DNA of 64,000 bases from the NCBI RefSeq assembly GCF_037975245.1, contig NC_092583.1, positions 4,499,264 through 4,563,263 of the forward strand. Direction: 5' to 3'. Under the pieces are notes generated by a model that saw nothing but the letters and a program-made list of their open reading frames with translations, made no database searches and was not told the origin of the DNA. The DNA comes from Apostichopus japonicus (Eukaryota > Echinodermata > Holothuroidea > Aspidochirotida > Stichopodidae). The position numbers were made by a program, and so were the translations under genes. Shown here one piece after another: positions 21,116 through 31,835 of this stretch (its first letter is position 1; each line of letters opens with the position of its first letter).

Positions 21116-22561
21116 TATTTCAAGTCATCTTTTGCAGCAGAATTAAATTTTCAAAAGGAACTTGTAATCAGAAAGAGAGCATCTCAGTGGTAGGAGAAAA
21201 GGCAATATTTGTGAAAGGTTATAAATAGGTGTAACCATATTTGGTAGGCAAAATATGGACAGCTCTTTCCAAAGTAATATTTGGAGACATTTCTGGTCAA
21301 GTTAGTATTAATTAAGAAGAATTTATAAAGAAGTAGCTGGTGAGATGTAAGGCAATAAAATTGTTGCTAGTGATTGGATTTGATTTGAGATAAGAAGGTC
21401 AGATTCGGTCGAGATCCAACACATCTCAGATTTGTGGCTTTGAAAGTTGATCCCGGATTCCATTGGAGTTCAAAAACCATCGAGTGAAGATTACAAGGCA
21501 TGTTTGCTATACACAGAATTGTGCTATGAAACCGTAATCATTACAATTTTACCAAGATATGCTAAAAATGAAATTGGCAGAGTTTGTTAAACTGATTACC
21601 CAGTGCGACAAATTTGACGATAAGATAAGAATATTACCCGTTTTCTTTTATACCTGTTTAAAGTGAAGGAAAGGGATGAAGAGATTTTGATCAACTGAGT
21701 TGATCGGAGGTGATTCGTTGATAGAGCAGGGACTGAGGCCGCTGGACGGAAAGTCTTATTTCAAACATTTATTTATACCCTGTGGAAATCTTGACTTATC
21801 TTTGGGTTAGATAAATATGATAAGAAAAAAAAGGTGACCTGTATTCCATGACTTCTGTGATCTGTCTTAGGTGTAAAATTCATAAAACATAATGAACCAA
21901 CTAACTGCCAAACAGAAAAGAAAACAAAAAACTGCTTCAATGTTTGAAATAAAAAATGAAATTGTGTGAGAGAAAAAGTCACTAGAATCTATAAACTTCA
22001 ATAAAATTTGTTTTGTAACTTTTGTAATATACCAATCTTTGTACTGCATGGGTCAATTACTTTTGTGTTTGTGCATGCTGTACTAAAATCATTTTGGGAG
22101 GCCAAGTTTTCAAATTTAATCCCATTGCGTCTTGGGTTATTCAAAGTAAAATGGTGATGTAATTACATTTTGAAACTTTTTGTTTTTTGTGAAGATTGGT
22201 TGAATTCATTTCTTGTGTGTGTTTCCAAAAGGTTTGAGATCTTTTGTGTGGAAATTCTCAGATTTGTAGTTTCTCCTGTAGGATCCTCTACTGAGATATT
22301 TATTGTAATTAAAGATTAATTAAAACAGAAGTAATTACATAATTAATTCTATTTGTTAGACAGTACAGAGTCTTAAGTACTATTAATTAACAGAGTTGAA
22401 TCTCATAACTTTCTTCCTCAAATTATAAGTATTATTATTTTAAGGAATTTGATTTGATTCACTTATCAGCTGTTTCCCTCCAATAAGCAGAAAATCCATG
22501 TTTGAAAATATCACAGGAATCAATAACTGTTGTAAATTGTGGGACCAGGTGTTCCATAAGT

Positions 22562-22694
22562 TTATATACATATATATATATATATATATAAATATATATA
22601 TATAGTCTATATATATATAGTCTATATATATATATAGTCTATATATATAGTCTATATATATAGTCTATATATATATATATATATATATAATTGA
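22562..22694. repeat. TA microsatellite with TAGTCTATA interruptions
   Basis: (TA)n is broken by five TAGTCTA units. It lies on the downstream side of the tRNA-like sequence (minus strand). Confidence 0.95.
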
Positions 22695-22738
22695 AATCGT
22701 AAGGAGTTGGAAAATCAAGAACAGTGAAAAAACTTCCA

Positions 22739-22809
22739 GCCTCCACCGGGTTTCGAACCCGGGCCTCCCGCTTTATATGCGGACACCCTAACCACTAGGC
22801 TATGGACGC
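22739..22809 (-). tRNA. tRNA-like sequence with AUA anticodon (tRNA gene, pseudogene or SINE head)
   Basis: Read on the minus strand, a 7-bp acceptor (GCGTCCA with TGGAGGC, one mismatch) encloses a D-arm-like GCCTAGTGGTTAGGGT, an anticodon arm with 7-base loop ATATAAA (anticodon bases at 22774-22776, AUA), and a perfect 5-bp T arm with GGGTTTCGAACCC on the plus strand. A run of six T on the minus strand (22732-22727) follows the 3' end, a Pol III terminator. A-34 in a Tyr-type anticodon is unusual, since eukaryotic tRNA-Tyr has GUA and usually an intron. TA repeats on both sides hint at a dispersed element instead. Confidence 0.55.
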
Positions 22810-22936
22810 TGATTGTATGTCCAGAGGTTCGAAACCGGTAAGGAAGGTCGTAATTCCACTGTAGGCGTTTGTCACCTGTATCGAACAATACTAGTTCTGT
22901 TTTTGGTGACATATTTTGCCTTACTCTAGAGATCAA

Positions 22937-23005
22937 ATATATATATATATATGTATGTATATATATATATATATATATATAGATGTATATATATATATAT
23001 ATATA
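22937..23005. repeat. TA microsatellite
   Basis: (TA)n with two short TATGTATG/AGATG breaks. With 22562-22694 it brackets the tRNA-like sequence. Confidence 0.9.
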
Positions 23006-25350
23006 AACACAAATGCAAAATATCCCACCATTTTACCCAAATATTTAAAGAGTTAATATTTTAGCACACTGGGTAAGATACCTTATCATATTGGTGCTTA
23101 TGATGGTCTTGCAAATTAGTTGGGATCTACTTTACATCACTCATACATAATGAGTCGGTAAGATTATATCCTTGAGAAACTCATTAATGCGCATTAAGCA
23201 AACATTCTACCAGTGAACATGTACCGCTGTGTGATTTGAACTTATTATCGATGCAACACAGATAATTGAACCTTTTCATCATGAAACTAGTGCTGATAGC
23301 ATTCCAAATGATGCACCCATTTTTGTCTAAACTTTAATATCTTGAAAATGAATAATGCAACTTCCCGGGGTATTTTTTGTGCGTGTTTTTTTAATACAAT
23401 TTAACAAGTCTCTGTTGTGTGTCATATATCTCAACTAACCTTGATTTAACTTCAATATTATCAGTAGTGGCCCCAAGTTTTAGCATTCTAACTTTTGCCT
23501 CCAAGTTTTCAAAAGTGTTTTCCGGTACTATCTGAACCTCCAAATTATTTCCAGAGATTTCGAGAAGTATTAAAATGAGAGTTCAAAGTCTCGGTGAAGA
23601 AAGGTAGTGTTTATGGAGGTGTAAAAATGATAGGTGATGTCATAATCAACTTATTTTTACCCCTTTTGCATATAATACACAGAAAAATGGGGAATGGGGA
23701 ACAAAATGTTTCTAATTTTTCACTCTCTGTTTGTTATTTTGAAATGAAAAATATTATAGCCAAACAATTTAAATGGTTTATTTTGGAATTATTAGGTATC
23801 AAAAAGTATTAAACGTTTGCAAAAACAAACTTCAAACAGCTGATGTAAGTAAAAGTCAACCAGTTGCTTTCTTTTTTATTATTGCTAAAACGATTAACTT
23901 TTCATTAGAAGCAAGGATTTCTTTTGTTTTATAGTGGAGGAGGTTTTACTCATTGTTTAACTAATCCTGCAGTTTGTTCATAATCTTATACAATTCTTTG
24001 ACTAACACTACGCAGTTTAGCAGTATCGTGCTCCAATGCATCGAATAAACCTAAACTCGGCTCCCCCTCACGGATAAGCAGCTCAGTTCCATGGTCAAAC
24101 GTTTGGTTCCGTAATTTCAATTAAATAAAAAAAACTAAAATTTCTATAGACTTTTTGTAGTATATTTTTTTATATTTTTCACACGTGACAATTATAGTAC
24201 TTTTGGGGTGTATTTCTCCAGCACTTATTTATTTATGTGTAACTTTCAGATACCCTTAGTTTACAATCTAATGTTCAACTTATAGAGTTTAAAATTATCT
24301 CTTTTAGATTTTGATGTTGAAAATTTAATAATGTAAAATGGTATGATTTATACGATACTTTCCTGTGCCAATCATGAAATTTCAGTTTCGGGTGATGAGC
24401 CACGTATGCCCAAGATATTTCATACAGAATGAGTTTGTCTTGGATTCACTGACTGCCTTAGACAGAGCTAGATACAAGATCTCAACAAACGATAAAGAGA
24501 TCGACCTTGAATCTGTTTTAATGTGACGTGAAACTTCCTAATGGATCAGCCAAGTTTCATAGTAGAGATTTAAATTTCTGGATGTTTTTGGCTTCTTTTT
24601 TCTTCAGTGTGAAAGGATGCTTGACATTTCAATACCGTGTAGCCTAAACGATAGTGTGTGATGTTATGGTAGTACTACAGAGAGAAACTGATAGTTAAAC
24701 ATCTTTTATTTCTGGGGTGGGGGTGGGGGAGGGGAATTGTTGATGTTGATAAATTTGTGGTCTTGTCTAATGTGGGTTTTTTAAAAATAATTTAAGAAAC
24801 ATAAACATCATGTGATTAGAATGAGTAGTGGGCTATTCTAGTTACCTATAACAGGCTAGCTTAATCAGCTGTAACTTACGTAAATGAAGTCTTGTATGTG
24901 TTCTAGATATGGGATTTACATATGTGTTATGGATGGTTTTGACAAGAAATATAAACGTCATGTGGTTAGAATGAGTAGTGGGCTTTTCAAGTTACCTGTG
25001 ACAGGTTAGCTTAATCAGCTGTTAATTATGTAAATGCATTTTAAATATGTTATGGATGGTCTCCTAAAACTAACTTGTGTTTTTATCATGGATCTTAGTT
25101 GAGAATTTATTTCAATTTGAGCCTAAGAGTTCTTACGTGATAAACCATCTGTTAAAAGGATGGTCTCATTTCTTTTTGTGATTTCTCTTGTTTCATGATT
25201 AAGGTAACATGATATTAAAAAATGATGATAGAAAGTATTATTAATTTACCTATGTGATGTAAAAGTGCAACATACAGGCCAGTATTCAGTACTGATTATA
25301 TTTGTTTGTTCGTGCACAAAACACAAGATTGGTGCTTATATCTCTTATAT
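23006..25350. other. Intergenic DNA
   Basis: AT-rich and largely unique, with a G-rich run (about 24714-24735) and a two-unit duplication at 24794-25070. No gene was recognised. Confidence 0.5.
24794..25070. repeat. Tandem duplication, two units of about 150 bp
   Basis: Both units contain TTAGAATGAGTAGTGGGCT, GCTTAATCAGCTGT and TGTTATGGATGGT. Confidence 0.85.
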
Positions 25351-25354
25351 CTCA

Positions 25355-26020
25355 TTCCAGGTTAGGTTTGTGTCTCATTCCTGGTTAGGTTTGTGTCTCA
25401 TTCCTGGTTAGGTTTGTGTCTCATTCCTGGTTAGGTTTGTGTCTCATTCCTGGTTAGGTTTGTGTCTCATTCCTGGTTTGGTTTGTGTCTCATTCCTGGT
25501 TAGGTTTGCCTCTCATTCCTGGTTAGGGTTGTGTCTCATTGGTTAGGTTTGTGTCACATTCCTGGTTAGGTTTGCCTCTCATTCCTGGTTTGGTTTGTGT
25601 CTCATTCCTGGTTAGGTTTGCCTCTCATTCCTGGTTAGGTTTGTGTCTCATTCCTGGTTAGGTTTGTGTCTCATTCCTGGTTAGGTTTGTGTCTCATTCC
25701 TGGTGAGGTTTGTGTCACATTCCTGGTTAGGTTTGTGTCACATTCCTGGTATAGGTTTGTGTCTCATTCCTGGTTAGGTTTGTGTCACATTCCTGGTATA
25801 GGTTTGTGTCACATTCCTGGTTAGGTTTGTGTCACATTCCTGGTATAGGTTTGTGTCACATTCCTGGTTAGGTTTGTGTCTCATTCCTGGTTAGGTTTGT
25901 GTCACATTCCTGGTATAGGTTTGTGTCTCATTCCTGGTTAGGTTTGTGTCACATCCTGGTTAGGTTTGTGTCACATTCCTGGTATAGGTTTGTGTCTCAT
26001 TCCTGGTTAGGTTGGTTGGG
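25355..26020. repeat. 23-bp minisatellite, about 28 units
   Basis: The unit is CATTCCTGGTTAGGTTTGTG plus TCT. Variants have TCACATT in place of TCTCATT, GGTATAGG in place of GGTTAGG, or GCCTCTC. The variants alternate in blocks in the second half. Confidence 0.95.
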
Positions 26021-27539
26021 TTTGTGTCTCTTAATTGCACGATATAACAAGATTGCTTAATTTGTCCCACCGATGACAGCATTTATGAATTAATTTTATA
26101 AAAATTTATCAAATCACTTGTTTCATATATACGAGTAGCTGTATTGAAAAGGAAAAAACCATGTTTACTTTGAATCTTTTGAGAAGAAAAAAGAAATCAT
26201 TTTAGAAGAGAAGATATAACTGCCATATGTAGGTATTCTTTGTGGATTCAGGGTGTGGTTTGGTGGTCTACGTATTAACTATTTGACAGTAGTTGATGAG
26301 ATTTCAGAGGTGATATTCAGGCGTTTTGGAAAGAATGTGATGTTTTATGTCCATGTGAAAGTACTTGTGTAAAGTAGATACCATCATACCAACTTAACTT
26401 GTTTGGGTGGGGGGTGGGGTGGGTGGGGGTGGAATGATAAGCATAAAAGAAGTCCATAGGAGGGGGTGAACCGATGGGTCTTTATTTAAGCATCGTTCAC
26501 ACTATGTAGGAAACGACAAGTTAGGATGCGACACTATGCAAAACAAGAAAAAAAAATCTGTGTTAACACTAAATGCGATAAATGCATCGTTGAGGTCGTA
26601 GCACTTTGGGGGAGGGAAGTTTTTTTTTGCCTCCCTTGCAACGATTATGGCATAGAGTATATATAGTCCTAAAATGTTGCCAGACCACCATTTTGGCCAC
26701 GGTTTAAGGTGTGTCGATCACCTTGAATGAGAATTTGTGGCTTGGCTCTTTGGAAGGGTCAAACGACAAGGGGAGACTCTTGCTGGTTTGAAAAGAAGTC
26801 ATTATTCGGTATGCAGCAAATCGTACAGTTCACCAAGGAGGTTTACACACATACATCATGACTTTTTCTAGAACTATAAATAGGCCTATGTGCATAAAGT
26901 TTTTGAATCCACGGCATGGTTCCGAATATAAACAAAAGTTGAAAATGATGTCCCTTTCATATAGTGTGAACGGTCTTACGTAATAACACAGTTTCAACGT
27001 ATTTATGGTGTGGTGTGGTATCGTACATCGTGTGAGCAAGGCTTTAGTTTTTGCTTTTTCTTTTCATCTATCAGGATATGGGACACATTGTGGACCTATT
27101 TTTGTTAGGGGTGTAGAAAGATCCTAACCATACAATAAAGAACTGGATGGGATGAGTTGAATTGAGCATTCATATTTCTTCAATACTGATATCAAGCAAT
27201 TATGAAACTTTAACATCATTTGCATGATGATGGGTGGGAAGGTAGGGTTTACTTCATAGAGTCACCTAAAGTGAAGTTTGAAGAAAAAAATAAGTAGCAT
27301 TTCAAAATTAATAGTTGTTGGATTGGTCGTTTCCTACAAGTTCATCTTTTTTTAAAATTTGTTTCCAAATTTAAGCAACTCGCTCATTACCAGTATTTTC
27401 ACGACACATTAATATTTTTTTTAATTTGATCCACCTTCTATCATTGCATGAAATTAAGTTCATGCTGCACCAAAAAATTCATGGATTTTGGCCATTTCTC
27501 ATCACATTTTTCTTTTGCCTTGGAATTTTGTTTATATTC

Positions 27540-27571
<32 letters not shown>

Positions 27572-28659
27572 ATATACAAAGTTATTATATATATTATGAT
27601 ATATATTTTTTAAGCTTATAACAATATGCTTACATTGTCAGTCCTTTTACTCATACTCATGTGATTCAAAAACCAGAAAATATCCCGTCATTATCAACCG
27701 AAATACATTTTGATCTTAATTATGAATTATTAATCCAGTGTTATAAGAAGGGATGGAAAAGGTGGGGGGTTTGTGGGAGTGGAGGTGCATTATAATTGCT
27801 TAAAATGCCATAAATTTGATTTATCCACAAGTAATGACTGATAAATGTTTTAATGGGCTCAAGTTTTATATCATTATCTGATACACAAGATCAAAATAAC
27901 AAGAATTTTGCAAATTTTAGTTTGAATATGCCTTCATGAAAGACACCTTGTTTTATGCTAAAAATGAAGAGTAATTTATTGCACACGCTCAAATTAAAAA
28001 TACCAACCATGGGGGGAAATATGTATCAAAAAGATGTACAATGTGTGACTTAGATCAGATTGTGTTCTATAATGTTCTGTCATTTCTTCTAACCATTTTT
28101 ACAATCACAGTTGATGAGTTCTCTTGAGGAATACCAACATTTGTATATTTTATGAAAGTTTTGTCATGATTGCTTGAAGATAATTACAATATTATTTCCT
28201 AAAATGTCCTTAGTAATGACTTTTAATTATGCAGTCCTATTGGCTGGTCAGATGGTGCCTTCTTCAGTAGCTATGCATGATAAGTTAACATGGTGCCTCC
28301 TACAAAACAATGGTCTCTTCCAAAGTCAAGTGAAATTGAAAATGTAGTACTATACTTTAATCATAACTTTTAATTATGGTGTTTTTTTGTACTTTTTTTT
28401 TATTATTAAATTCCACAATAGGGTTACACTTTGCATGATAATAATAATAATTATATAATAATAATGAATTTTTCCACCTCTTTTTTGTTGTTGTAAATTT
28501 AATAGAAAAGAAATTATTTGTATATATATTTGTAACAGACAAAAAATATATCACAGTTATATCTTATCAAGCCATGTTTTCTGGATTTGTACTCTTCTTT
28601 GGTTAAGTTTAATCTCCAGTAAGAAAGATACAAGAAAACCATTTTGGAAATCAGCCTGT
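26021..28659. other. Intergenic DNA
   Basis: AT-rich, with a G-rich run near 26404-26432 and a TA stretch at 27538-27602. No gene or RNA was recognised. Confidence 0.5.
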
Positions 28660-28945
28660 GCATTAGCATTGCATTTGGGGAGGGGTATGTCCCTCCCCTC
28701 CCCCTCCTTTCCCTTGCTCTCTTATCCCATCCCATGCTCTTATTATTATTCACAAATGAAGCTTTCAATGTAATTTACCTCAAAATTCAACCTTAATACT
28801 CCTACCTCTGCCTCTTACCTTTGTGCATTAGCATTGCATTTGGGAGGGGCATGTCCCCCCCCCCCCCCACTTGCTCTCTTGTCCCATCCCATGCTCATAT
28901 TTTTATTCACAGATGACACTTTCAATGTAATTTACCTCAAGAAAA
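28660..28945. repeat. Tandem duplication, two units of about 165 bp
   Basis: Both units start GCATTAGCATTGCATTTGGG and contain a CCCTCCCC-type run, TCCCATCCCATGCTC and TTTCAATGTAATTTACCTCA. Confidence 0.85.
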
Positions 28946-29929
28946 CTGTCAGTACCTATACTTTGATGTGCTCAGCAAAAAAGGAGCATTCCTTTTAATT
29001 GCCCTGTGGCAGTGCCAAGGGGAGGAGGGTGGTGACATCTCCCCCTGAATAGTAGTGTGTTCCCCCTCCCTTCCCCCACCCCAGTCAGCTGCAGTAAAAC
29101 AACTGGAATACTCACCCTTACATCTACATTTCCAAGCTAAGGGTAATATTAGGGCTAACAGAGTTCTAGCTTCCTAAATTTACCCATGATGAGAATTTTA
29201 TACAGGTGCATTTTTGTACTAATATCTACCCCCCCCCCCCCCCAAATAAAAAGGCTGTTGCCCTTCCCCTCCCACACTCAGGAAATTCTGATGCCACCAC
29301 TGCCAGTATGACACAAGGTAACCCCAGCTCTCATATCAGTACACCCTACAATATTAAACTTACCCCTATCAGGCTTCAAAAGAGGTATCAAACATTTATA
29401 TTCTTCGTGAACATTATTTGGTGTTGTTGATGTGGTTGGGGGTGCATTGCTGATTCAACTTTTGAAACAAATTCTTGATTTGAAAACTCAAGAAAATGCC
29501 AACACTAGGAGTCACTGTCGGATTGATTAACTCACGTCCAAGCTATTTCGAGAAAAAAAATCAAATTAAACAGCCGCCATTTTTTAGATCGCAAATATCT
29601 CGTTTTCTGTGTTAGTTCAGAACCACAGACATTTAACCTATTTAGAACAATTCTCTGGTACCTGCTAAGAGAAATTATGCAATGGTAGAACCTGGACAAT
29701 GTAAATGGGCGTGGCTGAAAGTGTCAACGGGGAGGTTGCTGGGTGGGTGGGGAGGCGGACAATTGTTACCTCACGAATATGTGTCGGTTCCATCTACACT
29801 GAAAGCAAGCGTGACTTCTGCCTCCCCCCCCCCCCCTGTCCTCCCTCTTTCATCGCAATCCTGTGTCGGAGTCCCTGCTGTATCAGATCAGACTTGCTAG
29901 ACTTGTAAAAAAATTTTTTTTAAAAACAC
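28946..29929. other. Intergenic DNA with C-runs
   Basis: Long C-runs lie at 29229-29243 and 29824-29836. Short Pro-rich ORFs across them are composition effects. Nothing else was recognised. Confidence 0.5.
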
Positions 29930-30290
29930 CAACATATAACACCAATTCTTAAAGATCTTCACTGGCTTAGAATTGCGGACAGAATCAATTATAAAATTCT
30001 TGTGTTCAAAGCAAGGAATGGTTTAGCCCCAGTTTACCTACAGTACAAGAGCTTCTCCAAGCATACAGACTTAGCAGGCTGCTTCGTTCAAGCGTACAAC
30101 ATATGCTATCTGTTCCTACTGTTCGCACTTACACCTATGGGGAACGTTGCTTTGCTAGATCAGCTCCACAGCTCTGGAACAGTCTCCCCTTACATCTGAA
30201 AACAATCCAGCATGTGTCAACTTTCCAGAAAGAACTCAAGACGTTCTTATTCATGAATGCGTATCCATTTGTTTGATTACTGTTGTCCAT
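29930..30290 (+). mobile_element. Decayed CR1/L2-like LINE fragment, C-terminus of ORF2
   Basis: Conceptual translation in two frames gives ILKDLHWLRIADRINYKILV, FKARNGLAPVYL, then after a frameshift YGERCFARSAPQLWNSLPLH and FQKELKTFLF. These are the usual end-motifs of reverse-transcriptase proteins of animal non-LTR elements. At least one frameshift and no upstream RT domain show it is dead and 5'-truncated. A TG microsatellite follows. Confidence 0.8.
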
Positions 30291-30375
30291 TCTGGGTACT
30301 TTGCTCCTGCAGCGCTTCTGAGCAGTTTTTGGTTTCGATGAAATCGTAACCTATGCATTCATGCAGGCGGAGAGT

Positions 30376-30442
30376 GTGTGTATGTGTGTATGTATGTATG
30401 TATGTGTGTGTGTGTATGCATGCGTGTATGTGTGTGTGTGTG
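30376..30442. repeat. TG/TATG microsatellite
   Basis: Alternating TGTG and TATG blocks. The His/Thr-rich minus-strand ORF here is a repeat translation. Confidence 0.9.
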
Positions 30443-30539
30443 ACGCCTGGCTTGTAAACACGGTATCTCAAGTAGGGAAGCTTGGACCAATCTAATATTT
30501 GGTGTATATGAGTACTACATTGAGTAGATGTGCCCTATT

Positions 30540-31460
30540 TTTTGTGTTGCCTGTGAAGGTCACCAAAGGTCAGTTAGAGGCCAAAAACCAAAATATTAAA
30601 ACAAGCAATAACTCCCATTGACAGGATCCGACATGGTTGATATTTTGGGACAGAGTGCACATCATCAAGAGAAACATTTTTGATAAAAACTATCAGGTCA
30701 TCCAAGGTCAGTCAAGGTTGATTATGTGCCAAAAACTCCCAACTTATGCTAATTTTTGCAACAACTTCTAGTCACGAAGTCTGACATGGCTGGTAAATTA
30801 GGACAAGTTGTGAATGGAGGAGGGACACATATTCAAAAATAACCGTGATGTGATCCAAGGTCACCAAAGGTCATTTATGGGTCAAAATGTGTTTTTTTTC
30901 CCTCAATAACTTGTGAAACTACCACTGATAGGGTCCGACATGGTTGATATTTTGGGACTAGTTGTGAATGGGGTAAGGGATCATTTCAAAACATAACGGT
31001 AATATGGTCCAAGGTCAACAAAGGTCAATTAGGGGTCAAAAACTAGTATTTTTGCAATAACGTGAGAACCAAATGTCCATCAAGGTTGGGATTTTAGGAC
31101 AGAGTGCACATCATCAAGAGGAACATTTTTGATAAAAACCATTAGGTCATCCAAGGTCATTCAAGGTTGATTATGTGCCAAAACTCCCAACTTTGCTAAT
31201 TTTTGCAACAACTTCTAGTCACGAAGTCTGACATGGCTGGTATATTAGGACAAGTTGTGAATGAAGTAGGGACACATTTTCCTAAATAACTGTGATGTGA
31301 TCCAAGGTCACCAAAGGTCATTTATGGGTCAAAATGTGTTTTTTTCCCTTGTGATAACTTGTGAAACTACCACTGACAGGGTTGAGAGTTACGCTATTGT
31401 AATACAATGGTCGAACTGCATTTGGGTGACCTTTGACCTCAGGTTGACCTCCAGTGACCT
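30540..31460. repeat. Diverged repeat block with many AGGTCA direct repeats
   Basis: A unit of about 150 bases containing CCAAGGTCA and GACATGGYTGRTATWTTRGG recurs six times, with a larger period near 450 bases (30640-30900 matches 31090-31345). AGGTCA-N4-AGGTCA occurs at 30557, 30695, 30858, 31012, 31144 and 31305. On the minus strand there is a one-base-spaced pair at 31427-31439 and a four-base-spaced pair at 31445-31460. Confidence 0.85.
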
Positions 31461-31774
31461 GTATTAGCTTCTTTCAAGTTGATTCTTTGAAGTTTCGTGG
31501 GCATATTCCAATCTAACTTGTCCATAAGTGGACTCCTCTGCAACCCTAATGTGCGAAGTTATTAAGAGATTTGGTTTGGTTTTGTAATACTTGGTGTGTG
31601 GATTCATAACATTGAGTACAAGAACCCTATTGCTTTTGATGGAGGTGTGTATAACCACGTACAGTAGACTGACCTGTGTTAGCATGTCATAGTGTTATTG
31701 TAACAGCTATTCTGGTTATACTAACAAGCAGAAGTCTAGTGCATTGAAGTCATCGAAACCTCAATGCATTTTGC

Positions 31775-31835
31775 ATTCTGGTTTTAACTGTATAAAAGCG
31801 CTTTACAAATTCTTATATTATTATTATTATTATTG
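31775..31835 (+). mobile_element. CR1/L2-like LINE or SINE 3' tail
   Basis: AAAAGCGCTTTACAAATTC is followed by a TTATTATTATTATT tail, the usual 3' end of such elements. No coding part is attached. Confidence 0.55.

Larger units (their letters stand above)
20223..22560 (+). other. 3' UTR of gene 1 followed by intergenic DNA
   Basis: Poly(A) signal candidates AATAAA occur at 20514 (a cluster of AATA repeats) and 20590. The transcript end cannot be fixed from sequence. Apart from the 21002-21115 repeat I see no gene in this stretch. Confidence 0.4.

Noticed and set aside
25355-26020. CRISPR-like array
   Set aside because: Units are continuous with no unique spacers, and the window is clearly eukaryotic; it is a minisatellite.
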